From: Calliopsis andreniformis
Taxonomy: Eukaryota > Arthropoda > Insecta > Hymenoptera > Andrenidae
Assembly: GCF_051401765.1 (NCBI RefSeq)
Contig: NC_135064.1
Location: 27,564,001-27,628,000, forward strand
Length of the DNA stretch: 64,000 bases
Reading direction: 5' to 3'
Position 1 is the first letter of the stretch. Each line of letters starts with the position of its first letter. The notes beneath the pieces were generated by a model. It did not search any database and was not told the origin of the DNA. It saw only the letters and a list, made by a program, of their open reading frames with translations. Positions 35,210-47,725 of this stretch are shown here, in pieces. The position numbers were made by a program, and so were the translations under genes.

Positions 35210-38200
35210 TCTAGTGTTATATTTTTAAAGATTTGTTTCTGTTTGCATTTTGTTATTACCTTTGAATGTGTTTACATATATGTCTAAAGAATAAATATTT
35301 ATATAAAAAGAGCAAAGTGTACAGAAAGTTACGTAGCGAAAGTGGCTACACATTTCTTTTCAATGTAATTAAATTTCATTTTCATCTAAACAATCATGCC
35401 TGGTTGATCAATTCTCTGAAGCCCATCCTACTTCCACAACACGTTCAGCTAATTTTCCAAGAAGCAGCGAAGTAACGAGAAATCCCGCGACATATTTAGC
35501 GTTCCATTAATCAACAGCTTCGAAGGTAATCGGGCATAAGATTAAAAGTAGACACCTCAATAATGTATATCGCGGTAAACTTGTCCATCAGCGCTTGGAA
35601 CGTCACGCGAAGTGCAAGTTAACGAGGAGCAGCACGATGTGATGCATCATCGAGGCGCGCGGTACAAAACGTTTATTTCACGGCGGAATGATTCCCGTAT
35701 CGGCGCAATTATATTAAAGTCCATTCTCTCTCTATCTCGTTCCGTGTCCCCACCCCTTATCCACAGCGGCGTCCGCGTAATACCCGATTATCGTCCGGCG
35801 GAAATGCGAGCAATTAAGCGGCATCAATAACTAACCATCTCCTAATTACGTTTTATGCGCGCGCCCGCGAAGGATCTATTTTGCCCAGCCACTGTGTTCG
35901 ATTAGTCGTTGCGCACGGAGAAAAGAAAGAGAGAGAAACACCGGCCGGAGGGTGGAGCCTTGTAATCGAGGTATTAACCGCATTATTATAATGGCCATCT
36001 CATTATCCAAAAGTGCACATCAAAAGCTGCGATAGCTGCGTCACGCAAAATGCAAATGCAACGGTGTTTCCCTGCTGCAGATGGTACCCTTGTGTGCGTG
36101 AGAGTTTGTGTACGTTGCTAATGTGCTTGGCTGCAGGACTTTTTTATAGAGGAGTAGCAGGGCGGTTATCGAATTCAGCATCTTTTTTTCGACGAGTTAG
36201 CAGTGATAGAATCACCAAAGATACTTCTGATATTGAATTAATCTTTTTAGGGACAACCGATGTCTATCTCTGTGATTGGATTTTTTAGAGAAATATCTTT
36301 TTTATTACGCAAACGTTCACTACGCTATGCCTCGACAAGGGAAATGGAAATATTGTTGTATAACTGATACTAAATTTGTCCCCAAAGATATTAACTCTCG
36401 TTAGCTGTATTATCGCCTGATGAAACACAAACAAACTAAATGCATCATGCATAGAAGCTAGCCTCCACCTTGCCAAGCATTCAAAAATCCCATCGCTATA
36501 AAAATAAACTCCTATTGCAACGTTAAAACCGCAGCGGCAACTGTAAAAATTTTTCATTTCCGGCCAGTCCACGATGTTCCTCCCCTTGGGGGTTCGCGTT
36601 GCCCAGGCGTTCCCTAGTCGGCTTGCTTATAAAGTTATTCAAACTCGTAAGAAACTCTTCCCGACGAATAATTAGAGTTCCCTAAACATAAAGGGCACAA
36701 AAGAAGGGCTGGCAGGCACGCTGGAAGCTGCACAACCGACTGAGAGGCTCGGCTCGCGAAGGTGCACCACCGTTACATGCACATCGACTGAAAAATAACC
36801 AGCACGATGTAATCGTTTAAGTGAATCTATGAAAGAAACGCTGAGAAGCTGAGTGGTGCGATTTTGCGAGGGCGAGTTTTAAAAAAATAAGAAGAGACGG
36901 AGTTTCGTTATTCGTTTCACTGGGGAAAGTTTCTTCTCGCGAAGGAATATTATATCGCATCTACAGGAACACAACGCAGGACGATTGCACAGGATGGTCT
37001 ATCGAAACTTGTCAACCTGCAACCGTAGCATTAGGGTTGTTGCTCATGAAATTTGTTCGCTGCTACAAATCCTGCGAATGTGGCGTATAGATAAGATTGT
37101 ATACTTCAAGGGTAATTTGTCTCTCCACTCCCTCGCATGTCATAATCTTTTTAGTTCCTGTGTTCACGCGCCACCTCTGTCGTTTCTGTCTCCACTGCTC
37201 CTCCGTCACTTCATTCTCAACTCCGTCTTCCTTTCTTCTGAAGAGATAAGGGAAAGGTCACGGGAATGTGTAAGGGGGAGTGAGAGGAGGGCAAGAAGGG
37301 AGAACGTGGTGGACGGTGGAGAGTGGGAGATGGTAAGTGGAGAGTGGAGAGAAAAGAACGGAAAGGATAGAGAGACGAGAGGAAAGAGGAAAAAGGAGAG
37401 GAGAGGAGAGAAAGGGAAGGGAGAGCACAGATGAAAAAGAGAAAGCAGGAGAGAGTAGAGGGGAGTGAGTGGAGAGAGGAGAGAGGAGAGAAGAGTAACA
37501 CCCAACGTAGGGGTGGAAAGCAGGTACCATACATAGTACCTAATAAGGAACACGGGAGATCCGTCTTTGACGAAGTCAGTGACTGATCTGAAGAATAGAT
37601 AGTCTGAGGCTTGTATTTATAATCTTTCGGAAGAATATGGCAATGATGTCGTTTTGTCTGATTGGCTGATTAAATTCATTAAACGCACTGAATCGGGGTG
37701 CTCAAGCGTAGCTTAAGACAGATTGATATATCCGGTAAAATAATAACTGTAGTAACAATTCTAATTACATATAATGTTAATAACAGTGTTAACTATCATT
37801 TAAACCAACTTGTTAATAACTATTATTTTCGATTATCGAATTTTAGGATAATTCGTTCAACTTTGACGTAATTTCTCACTCCAAATGGATTGCGTTTTGT
37901 TCTTAATTACTTGCCAAATATATATTTCGCTACAAAATTAACAAAGTGTATACAATTTAGTCTGAAATTGCTTTGGCTCAAATAAACGAATTTCAAAATA
38001 TTTTCACTTCCAATTGTTAACTGAATTATTGAACAAGAAGTTGTGGGCTACTCCGCGGTTCAATAATTAATTTCAGCACGAATTAATCGCACTTGCCCAG
38101 GCAGAATTCCCAATTTGTAAACGTAGTTCATATATCTTGGGCGTAAGAACAGGCACGAACATAACGGAAACCGCTTGTAATAAGGGACGATGACGCGGCG

Positions 38201-38913
38201 AATCGATAGTGTGTTAAACATATATATATAATTGGGGCAATGTGTAACCATTAGAGGGTTGTTAATGTTACAGAGCACATTATTGTAAATCAAGGTTAAC
38301 TGCAATACGGTGGTTTATTGCGCTTTCGCGAAGCTTGTGTAACTTGGTTGCGGCAACTCCAACGCCAGATAATGGAATTTCGGTCTTCGGCCATCTGGAT
38401 TAAAATCTATTAACTTGGCGATCGTGACTTGTTTGCTTTAATGTGTATCTCAACAGATTACAGTTATATACATATTTGACAATAAACAAGAGAGCTCGGA
38501 AACCTAGTCGCTACTTAATAATTTTCCCATCTTTCACAAAATTTTCCAATTTTCAACCCTTCAGCATTGCGCAGTAAAAATTGAAGAAAGTGAAGATCTA
38601 AGGATGAAACGAATAACGCCAGCTCTAGTGGCTCGAATGTATTTCATCCTACTCTTGTTTCTTTCCCCAACATTTCCAGAACACCCCTCACTTCTTCAGA
38701 ACGCAGACACTGCAAAGGAAAATTCAAGAAACAGAATAACATTATTCGGTATAAGACGACGCGTGGCTCTATCTGTAAATGTCTAATGCAGCTCTCGTGA
38801 ATAATGGAATCCTTAATTTTGCCAAACGCAGTATCCCATTGCGCAAACTAAGAACACATCCACGAAAAGCAGCACAACCAGCAGAGCGGCACAGTCACAC
38901 GCAATTTACATAC
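35210..38913. other. No gene recognised; polypurine tract inside
   Basis: If the minus-strand gene model is right, this is intron. It is mostly AT-rich, with a polypurine tract at 37.3 kb (listed separately) and a short (TA)n run at about 38,219-38,229. No other exon-like signal with both good sites and an open frame was found. Confidence 0.5.
37240..37496 (+). repeat. Polypurine (GA-rich) low-complexity tract
   Basis: About 250 bases are almost only A and G on the plus strand, with short interruptions (for example near 37,258-37,270, 37,306-37,320 and 37,428-37,434). Units resembling GGAGAGGAGAGA recur without a fixed period. The opposite strand gives long Ser/Leu/Pro-rich frames in all three phases that are artefacts of composition. 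Such tracts can form triplex DNA and may serve as GAGA-factor-like binding sites; neither is shown here. Confidence 0.8.
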
Positions 38914-38940
38914 CTGTGAAGTAAATAGGCCTGGGCAGAC
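38914..38940 (-). CDS. Candidate 27-nt microexon or recursive splice site
   Basis: The minus strand has an acceptor with a good pyrimidine tract (TTTTCTCTCTGCACATTCC, then GACGCACAG) before 38,940 and a GTATGT donor after 38,914. The 27 bases are open in phase 1 and encode LPRPIYFT, matching the phase of the flanking putative exons. The 3' end of the microexon (TTTACTTCACAG followed at once by GTATGT) also fits a recursive, zero-length splice site of the kind used in long insect introns. Both readings depend on the larger minus-strand gene being real. Confidence 0.35.
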
Positions 38941-41900
38941 CTGTGCGTCAAGGAATGTGCAGAGAGAAAAGTGCATTAGTGCGGCGAGGTTGGCTTGGTG
39001 CACGTGTGAAAATTGGTACGTGCTGTTACGTTAAAGCTACAGCTTCGCCAGTGGTGAACAGAACGTGGCGTAACGTGCGCGAAAGATGATGGGATGGAGA
39101 AGAAAGAACGGGTGCAAAAATAAAATGAATGATGTTGAATGACACGGTGCTCGCTCCGTCACGTTAAACGATAACGACGATGTAAGCGTGGCCCAGATCA
39201 CGGAAGAGAATCATCCGCCCGGTAATTAGACCTTTCAAACTCGCTTTCCCCGTTGACAGGCTGAAAACTTTGCTCATTAACACCGTGGCTCGTTTCGTTT
39301 TTCATTAAAATTCCCCCAGCGCGATAATTGAGACCGAAGCGCAACACGTCCGCGTCCCAAGCGGCGCGGAACGATGACGTCGATGACGAATAACGCGGAA
39401 TCATGGCGTGGACGGCTGTGATCAGGTTTAGCCAATGAATCTGGTGCAGATCACGCCAGAGCATGGAACGAGATTTTCTGGTCGAGAAGGAGATTTAGTT
39501 TTAATATGTTGGAGATTACGATGAATCGGAAAATGTGAAAATCGTTTTATTTCTGGTGTTCATAACGACTGTTATTTTATATTACAGCGGATGGAATGAT
39601 AGTAACTTCAATATAATAATATCGTAGTTCAATATGTATCTGTTTTATATCAAAGAATTTCATCTTGATCAGTTGTATCACAGAAACTGGCAAAGACTCA
39701 TTAGAAATTGATCGTTGCACTCGGAGATTTTTTGTGAGAGGGAAGTGACACATAAATTAATGAACAGTAGAAATACTTCATCAGAATCGATCGATCGATT
39801 ATGATTACGTAAGAATTGGATGGAAGTCTTGTTAACGGTGAAAATTACGAACAAACGAAAGACCAACTTCCGTTTCAGCCCGCTGCAGCTCGGCAGGCTC
39901 GATATTGTCCGTAATAAGCGGTAATAATTGCTTAATTAAACCGGGCTGTGAAACGCGCAATGCGTTCCTGTCAGCGACAGCCGCGTCCGTCGCGTATCTT
40001 GGATAACTTTACCGTCGAAATGTACATTCGTTGCAGTTATTGAACAATTCGCCAGCATTGTTCGAGTGTTGGGAACACCTGTAACGCTCAATTACAAAGT
40101 CGATATTCCCTCGGTCGGCGACGAACGAGAAAAACGTCTGCTCGGCGTCGTTCACCTTTCTGAATCACAGATGAGTTATTTTCACGGTTCTTCGCGTCCT
40201 ATGGCCATTTATTGCGAGAACCAGCATTTTCCTTTTTATTCGATTTCCTTCTCTACGACCTGGACATCGACGTGATCGCGATGAATTAGTGCTTGGAGGA
40301 AATTTATATCCCTGAAACGCTCCTCCTTTTTTCGAATCTGTTGTCACGGATTCCTTCCTCTTACAGCATCGGCGTTCTTGGGAAATCCCTTTAAATCCTT
40401 TTCTAACTGAATTTCAAGAAAGGAATTTTTTTGTACGAACTTTTTAGTAGTCTACGATGGAAGCATTGCATATTTCAAGCGGAACATCTGAGTTCATTTC
40501 GACGAAGGAAACTTTAATTTAAATTTTGAAAGAGCGAGGGATAGGATCCAGAATTTGTAAAATTCTCGGAGTTATATTTCGCTCTCAATAATCCAACTTG
40601 TTATACTTAAGGAATTTACTTGATTATTGCAGACTTTCTGAAGATTTTCGATTTTTTTCTGTCGCTGTTTTATTAAAGCACGCTGTTTTGCGTTGCGATT
40701 GATATTTACTGGACCGATTTTATTCGATTACTGTTTATACCAGAAGCAAATGGCGCACAGTACCAGCATTGACCCATCAACGTCAACGCTGTTTCACAGC
40801 ATATCGTAATTCTCTGTCGTTCAATCTTCGCCTTCGAATATTTAATGCGCGCTGAAACATTCTCGAAAACATATTGCACAGAGCGGGCACCGTCGCCCGC
40901 ATGTACGCGTTCAAAATCGATTGTTAAACCGACGTCATGCGACATCAGTGCCCACGGTTCAAATCACGTCTGACGGATTACTGATTATAATCGAACGATG
41001 TGTCGAATGGGCATCAATTTTCTTCCACGAGCCGGCAAAACCATCCCCCTTTCAAACATCCCCCTGAACGTTATTCAAATAAAGCGAAAAAGAGTAGCAA
41101 CGCAATTAAACAAATTGTAGTTAAGAACGTTAATGCCGGTACATTCGGTAAATTCAACTGACGTCCCAGCCACGTATTCATCAAAGTAATTCCATCTGGC
41201 GCATCTCCATCCCGTTTCAACCGAAACAATGCAAATTGGCACCGTCGAGATCGTTTAAACGAATTTTCGCCGGATGTAGCCAGGGGTTGCGTCGACTGCC
41301 GTGATTTCGCGTTATTTATTTACACGCTTAATCAGATGCGAGCCCGATAGGACACTGACAAAGTGGGAGTTTAGTCAATCGCAGACAAAAGGGGTCGACG
41401 TCGGCGTTATCCCTCATCCCCGTGGCCGGCGCTCGGATAGAGTTAGTCAGACACGGTGCAAGGGGTATGCAAGGTGGCCGACAGCGACTTGATGCGGTTA
41501 GCGATTCGCGCTGGTAATTCGATTTGATGGTCTAATGCCTCCGTCACGCTGGGACGGTACATATTCATGTAAATACGAATTATTTCCCGGAATAGGACCC
41601 CGTCTCGGCGCGGTTGCAACGTTCGTTGACCACCATGCCACCGCTCGAGATTGATTCCTTTTGAGTTCTACGCTGCTAGAAATTTATTCCCCGCTCGTTC
41701 TGAAGGATTATGGTAATATATCTTTTAGGGGAATATACTGAGAATTTATGCGCGTTACGCTTATTCTTTCCAGTGGATTTTTGCAACGAGACGTGGCTCT
41801 GAAAGTAGTTCACTTTGAAGTTTTTCCTTTCCTACTGAATTATAACTTTGGGACTTATCGCTTTATGGATTATTAATATTCGATTATTTTTAAATGCGTT

Positions 41901-42960
41901 ATTTAAATGTGTTTAGTCACAAAATGTCTGAGTGACAAATTATATATCTGGCAGCTTTTAATTGCCGTCTAAAGGAAAGACAGTTCTGAAGTGTAAATCC
42001 TCATACCTTTCAAGAGTTGAAGATAAGAGATTATGATCTTTACGATCTCTAAAATAGTTCTGAAGTAGTATTAACGTTTATGGTCAGCCACTGGTTCGAT
42101 ACCTTGGTAACAGGAAATTCTCTGCTTGACTTTTACAAAATATATAATTAACTTCCATATCAGGGTAGAGTCTACCCCTGGGTAGTAGATTTTCGGGCGA
42201 AAGCGGAAGAAGCGCAACGTTAACGATAATGGCGAACACGGACTATTGGCATAGTTTTCAAGCAGCTCTTAAAGTTATTCTCATTTCGAGAAACCTGGCA
42301 GCGATCCAGACGTCCCTTGAATTGCTATCTTTTTACATGTAGGCAGTACTGAAAAAGAAAATAACCCGGAAAAATATTTTCCTTAGTCCGAAAAATCAAT
42401 ACTCTTCTCCCCTCTGTTTTTCATTTTCGATCGGTATCTTGATTTATATAGCTTTTTCCAGCGGTCGTATTTTGCGCTGAATCGCCGCTCAGGGGATCGG
42501 ATGACCCGTCCTTCCCGCAGATACGGCTGTTACCTGCATTATTTGCAATTTAAATAATCCGACGGATCGGTGATTAATCGTCCGGTTCGACAACATTTTT
42601 TCCTGCTCCTCGAATAAGCTAATATCGCGGCCGTTTGGATTTACATTCGGCCAGCTCGACTGCAGGGGCTCTGGCTGCACCTAAATTTTCTAGGGCAATC
42701 GCGCTAATCGATACCATATTTGTTGGCTCGTGGGTTTGCTTCAGGAAATTAAATTTCGCGATCGGGAGGCTTGGCAGCACATGTTCTTTGATTCACTGCC
42801 TTAATTGTCTTCCTCTTATTTTATTTCACCTTGCAGCGGAACGATAGATAATGGGTGGCTGCACGAGAAATCGAACTGGAATAGAGACAAATGAAAGCAT
42901 TTGAAATTTTTAGTATCTCCTGGGCTAGTTGTTTGGAATCAACCTGTGATCTATGCTCAC
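38941..42960. other. No gene recognised; inferred intron
   Basis: No exon could be supported. A strong minus-strand acceptor-like site lies near 42,349 (pyrimidine-rich run ending TTTTTCAG), but the frame beyond it closes within 25 codons and has no good donor. A plus-strand acceptor-like site (CCTTCCTCTTACAG) ends at 40,365 and is likewise without a partner. Confidence 0.5.
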
Positions 42961-42999
42961 CTCCCTTGGTATTGGTTTTCGCTGTTGGTTGTTGGCAAA
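42961..42999 (-). CDS. Candidate 39-nt microexon, weak
   Basis: On the minus strand, GAATACAG precedes 42,999 and a GTGAGC donor follows 42,961 after AAGGGAG. In phase 1 the 39 bases read CQQPTAKTNTKG plus the split codons, so inclusion would keep the frame of the flanking putative exons. The donor is good, the acceptor has a poor pyrimidine tract, and all three frames are open over so short a piece. It could be an alternative cassette exon or nothing. Confidence 0.2.
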
Positions 43000-45900
43000 C
43001 TGTATTCACTTTAACAGCGGAACTAGCAACAACTATAGTATATCTGTTGATAATCTAGTTTTCCGGAATCGGTACGCCGTAGTGTCCCAGAAAAACTGGG
43101 TCATAGACACTGTGTACGAGGATCCATTTTTAACATGGAACTGAAATACCATCCAAAGCGCGGTACATTTTGATACCGTAACTGGATCGCTTTCAGCGCG
43201 AGGATATTTTACGCGCGACTGGCGTCATCTTGCAAGCCGTAATTCGAGTCTGAATCTTCACCGCTATATTGCCCGCCGGAATGTCCCTGCGGTCTAATGG
43301 AGGCATCTCGTGGCATCTATTAGCAAATGGTTCCCAACGGCCAGGGCCCGGCCACGTTAACCCCGTGCTAGCCACCGCCAGAAAGACGATTGATATTACA
43401 TTAGATCGCCATAGTCTAATATAGGCCAGCCGAAAACCGCGTTATTGAATTGCTCGGTCACTCGGGGATGGCACAATTGTCGACAACGCAAACTTCCTTC
43501 AAGTGCGAATTCAGCGATGGTATACATGACATATAAACGAACCTCTTGTCTATGATTTATCCTCCTCTGAGAAAACAAAGTGAAGCATGCAATTTATAAC
43601 GGAGATTCTATTACATTCTAGCTAATTAATGCATCGCAAATCCAATTTAGTTTAAGGGCACTTTTCGCGTGCTCACTCGACTGAACCCTTTAAATAAATA
43701 CTGAAAGCTTTTCCTTCCCGTTTTATTCCCCTTGCTACTGCTCTTTCAGTAAAAATCTCCGCCTCAAAGTCTCTGATTCAAGGAACCCTCATGCGCTTCA
43801 AGTACCATTCAACGTAGAATGGCTGCACGAAAAAAGTGGGGCAAGTTTGCGACACGCGTCGATCCGAACGGAACGAGCTAGGCTTTACGATCGCCCTTCG
43901 CGTGCAGGGCGCCGTGCCGTTCGCCCTGGACGTTAAATTGATTTTACGATTTCTCATTTCACGGTCCGAGAATGAATTCAAGCGCGCGGGCAAAGCTGAG
44001 GCCCGCGGGAATCAGAGTGGCGCCCTCTAACCAGAGGCGACTCGCGCCTCAGAGGATGCCGACGTCGCTTACGTGTCACGGATATATCAATGTCGAGAAG
44101 TTCGATCCACCGATCCGCTTTAACGGCATCCCCCTCAGCCTGAGGGCGAGACTCAGCCACGTATCCGTTCTAGGAGCATCCTGCTTATGTACCAGGTTCT
44201 ATGTACGTGGCTGAGAAACGCTACATAGGCGGCGGGTCTTAATCCGCGTCGCTAATTTCCACGGAATCTACGCGTAATGCGATCACACTCCAGCAGGCAG
44301 AGGCAATGGCTGCTCCAGCGAATTCCTCGACGCAACGATCCGTGCAGGCGTGGCGGACCTCTCGATCTTTGCCACCAGACCCTTCTGCTCTCTTCCTTCT
44401 ACGCTTCGCGGGAATTTAAATGGCTGGTTAGACGAAATTCATTAATAATGTGACAGTTTTCAGTCTGGACCTTTTTCTATTAGAGTGCTTCTTCGAAATA
44501 CGGTGATTTCCAGGAATATAACTACTCTGTTATACTGTAGTTTCTCGTATCCCATTTATTTTTCTCAGGTCGCCATAGTCCTTAATATCTGAAAAAGGTT
44601 TTGCCATCTCACCGCAGGCTTAAAAAGTATTTAACGTCTTCTGACCTTCTTGCTACATTTCAGCATTTAATTTCAATATACTCTACCAAGAGACTCTACA
44701 GCATCATTACCCCTCGATGTTTCTGTAATACCCCCAGCGTCCCTATTCTCTCCACTTTTGGAGCCGTTCGGCAATATCGACGACCAGCTAATTGGTAGCC
44801 GAATCCAACATCAACGAAACACCCGACAAACGAGATCGGGTGAAATTTCGTTTAAAAGTTAAGCAGCTCCGGCAGCGACGTCGAAGCTGGTGCCCGTCCA
44901 TGGAACTCGAGAAGCCGCAAAGCTACTTTCTCATCTCCGTGGTAATGCTAAAACTGCGTTACGCGGCGCACCGAGGAACCTGGTGGACGTCGTCCGCGGC
45001 GAGCTCCGGGCCTAAATACCCTCGACATTCCAAACAATATAGCCGGCCAGCTAACTTCCGGACTGACCTACGTCCTAACTAGCCCGGCCTCGCTACCAAC
45101 TGCTAACTCGGTTACCCTCGGTGCCCCTACGCCGTGGCTCCCTGCCTTTGTTCCGCCTCTCCTTTTCCGGTTCGTTCCTCGCGCTCGCTCGCGGACTACC
45201 CCCTTTCCACCCTCTTTGTTCGCCCACTCCCTCCTCTTCCCCACTTGTTAGGGTCCGAAGAGGAAACAGAGCGGCGTCGTCTCCTTTGCCAAACTCCTGT
45301 TACCAGTTACATCCACGACGGCGTGGCTCGCTGGATTCGACAACAATGAACTTAACTCTCGAAACCGCGAGTCCCTTGGTTATTTAATGAGCCGACGCAT
45401 AAGGTAGTTTGCCGATTACGGCGCTGTTAGCTGGCCAGGACGGTGGCTGGCGTGTGGAACGTTCGCGTACGCTTAAGAACCTTCGCCCATGGCCGTTTCT
45501 CGAAGCGTCGCAATTACGACGCTCGGAAGCTACCGAGCCGCGGCTGTGTGAGCCAAGACGCGCTTCCTAGAAATTCGGATTTAATTGTCCTGCGTTTAGC
45601 GCGCGCGCCGCAGCGAATGTCGGTTAGGAATGGAGGGAATTCTTCGCTGGTTGCTCGGGGAGGCTTCCTTGCGGAGGATGCGATGCCTTTGACTTGGGTC
45701 TCGCGGTTCGCAGGCGTTTGGGTACTGAGCTTTAGCGTTTGGGAGAAGCTGGTACAGCGCAGTGGTAAATGTGTTGGAAGTGCTGTTGAAATATTGACCT
45801 TCTTGCCTGTTTTTCTTGTGTATTTCAGTGGTTCGTGGAGTCAGGAGAATTTTACTTATCTAACTCAGGAAAAAGTCATGTATTGCGATTAAATGATTAG

Positions 45901-46680
45901 AGATGAGTTGACTAGCTTTCTGAAGCTCCAGAGGTTATCTGCTTTAGCAAAAAGCTATTCTCTGTCTTAAAGTTCTGGAAATCAAGACTTCAGTCATATT
46001 TCTCAAGGCCTGGGTCTCATCTGATTCCATAAGAGGCTCTTCCGTATCTCAAAATTCTCAACAACAGCATTACGATCCTTCAGACTCAAAACTTTCTTCA
46101 ATAAAAAATAGAATTGATCAATTTTAGAATTGACTCGATAGTGTTCATCTATAAGTTTCAGTATTCTCCCCAAAAAGCAACATAGAGAAGGAAACAATGG
46201 CAGCAGGAAATCGCAGATCTTTGTAACAGTGTAGCAACGTAGGGGTGACTATTAATATTAAGCTTTTAACGAGGAACACGTTTACACGAAACCTGATTTA
46301 ACTCCGGGCAGGGGCTCGATACCCGCCCGGTAATCCTGTTAGTCCGGTAATCGTATTTGAGGCACGGATCGTTAACTTATCGCTCCGCGGGAAATTTTAC
46401 GTCGCGATTCCCCGTTGCGCTCACGGGCAATCGATGAATTTATCCGAGGGTTTCCGCTGTATCGGGATACGTTTCCAGCCCAGCGAGCTCATTGTTTTAT
46501 CGGGTAATTACCGCCGCCGAAAATCGCGGAAAATTCGACGCGCGCCGGAGCGTGGAAATGCATGGACGATGAGAAAACAAAATACGAGCGGCGGTGATGA
46601 TGAGCCAGAAAGTCTGGATGAAAGGCGAAGAGAATGGGGCGAAAAATGGAAAGCCAAGGGAGAGCTGGATAGAGACTTAC
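43000..46680. other. No gene recognised; inferred intron with hairpins
   Basis: No exon is supported. GC-rich CpG-containing stretches occur at about 43,830-44,400 and 44,880-45,720, with a pyrimidine-rich run at about 45,160-45,245. A 149-codon plus-strand frame (45,443-45,892) contains a donor-like GTAAAT and an acceptor TATTTCAG about 65 bases apart, but it stays open across them, so splicing is not demanded. Inverted repeats near 44.15 kb are listed separately. Confidence 0.5.
44132..44215. repeat. Nested inverted repeats (7-bp and 12-bp perfect arms)
   Basis: CCCTCAG and CTGAGGG face each other across one base (44,132-44,146). Immediately after, CTCAGCCACGTA (44,152-44,163) and TACGTGGCTGAG (44,204-44,215) form a perfect 12-bp stem around a 40-base loop that contains a weaker AGGA/TCCT pairing. 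The two hairpins share the CTCAG/CTGAG word. The region is GC-rich. It could be a structured RNA or the remnant of a foldback element; pairing in the loop is too poor for a typical microRNA precursor. Confidence 0.6.
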
Positions 46681-46848
46681 CGTTGGTGAGATGCATGCGC
46701 GAGTGCTCGTCAGGGAAGACGGTTTCAGAGCGGTCGCTCGCTGTCGAGCTACTGCTCAAAGCGCTCGCGTGACCTCGCCGTGGTCTTCGCCCTAAGGTCC
46801 CGCCGCCTGTGCTCGTCTTTTTCGAGGGCGCCGCGTATACCGTCTCGC
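46681..46848 (-). CDS. Putative 168-nt exon, Ser/Thr/Gly-rich segment of an unidentified protein
   Basis: The minus strand shows GGTATATTACAG before 46,848 and a consensus GTAAGT donor after 46,681. Read from phase 1 the exon is open for 55 codons and exits in phase 1. The peptide starts ETVYAAPSKKTSTGGGTLG, continues with a basic stretch (RRPRRG), then a Ser run (SALSSSSTASDRSE) and ends SRMHLTN. Basic and Ser-rich sequence with a possible phosphotyrosine context (ETVYAAP) suits a cytoplasmic tail. Spliced to the exon at 35.0 kb it gives LTN-D-TGRD without a frame break. No family recognised. Confidence 0.5.
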
Positions 46849-47725
46849 CTGTAATATACCAGAAACTTTGAAATATTTTCTAGGTGGATTAAAATGCTTG
46901 TTAGAGGAGGCTAAATGTTGCCAGTGATTGAAAGAGATCAAATCTAGAAGAGTAATTCATTAATGTTTCTTGAAAAGAAACTTTAGAAGATAAAGTAGGC
47001 TTCGAACATAGGATAGTTCAATTGAATGGAATTGAAAGGGTAGCTTTTTCAATGGGAAGGTAAAACACTTTTTCGAGGGTCTCTAAGATTATATCTGGTT
47101 GTAATTATTTTTAAATAAAATCGCTGAAAAAGACTCAGATAGTGACAAGTTACTTAATTATAAGAAAGAGGTCGCGATTTGAAAGCAGTTAGGGAATCCT
47201 GATCTACACTTTTTGAATGTGACCAAACTACATTATATTCCACAGCTGGTCAAAACTCGTAACAAAAAGACACTCCAAATGTTAAAATTACAAATTTCAA
47301 CGAGAAGCTTAAAAAAATACTGCTCGTTCATTGACCCTGGCACACCATCATCAGTCAATCGAACATGCCCTCAGTCGATATCCAATATCGTTCCCTTCGA
47401 AATCAAAAATTCATAGGGAAAACCGTTCCTGCTGCAGTTTCAACACGTTTCCCCTCGAAGAGTCACAGTGTTCTCTATTCTCTCGCGATTTCTGCTATAA
47501 TATCAACCACCGTCGATTCGGTGAACGATTAATATTTACAGGAGCCAGAGACACGGAAGCATAAATATTATTCCGAAGCCAGGGAGACAGTTTCTGTTGC
47601 ACTAATCAACTGGGTAACTCGTAACGCGAGCACGCACAGCAGCGGGACTCGTCTTGCAGCGTTTACGAGTATCATCTTGCATGCTATCGAACGGGTTTCC
47701 CCTCCAGCGCTAATTAACTGCGTAC
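46849..47725. other. Inferred 877-bp intron
   Basis: AT-rich DNA between two putative minus-strand exons. It begins at the GT of the weak GTACGC donor and ends at TATTACAG. No other feature was seen in it. Confidence 0.4.

Noticed and set aside
37206..37553. Ser/Leu/Pro-rich frames of up to 115 codons on the minus strand
   Set aside because: They are translations of the polypurine tract and open in all three phases.
42050..42110. B-box-like GGTTCGATACC, possible tRNA or SINE
   Set aside because: No A box with the required spacing and no cloverleaf can be drawn.
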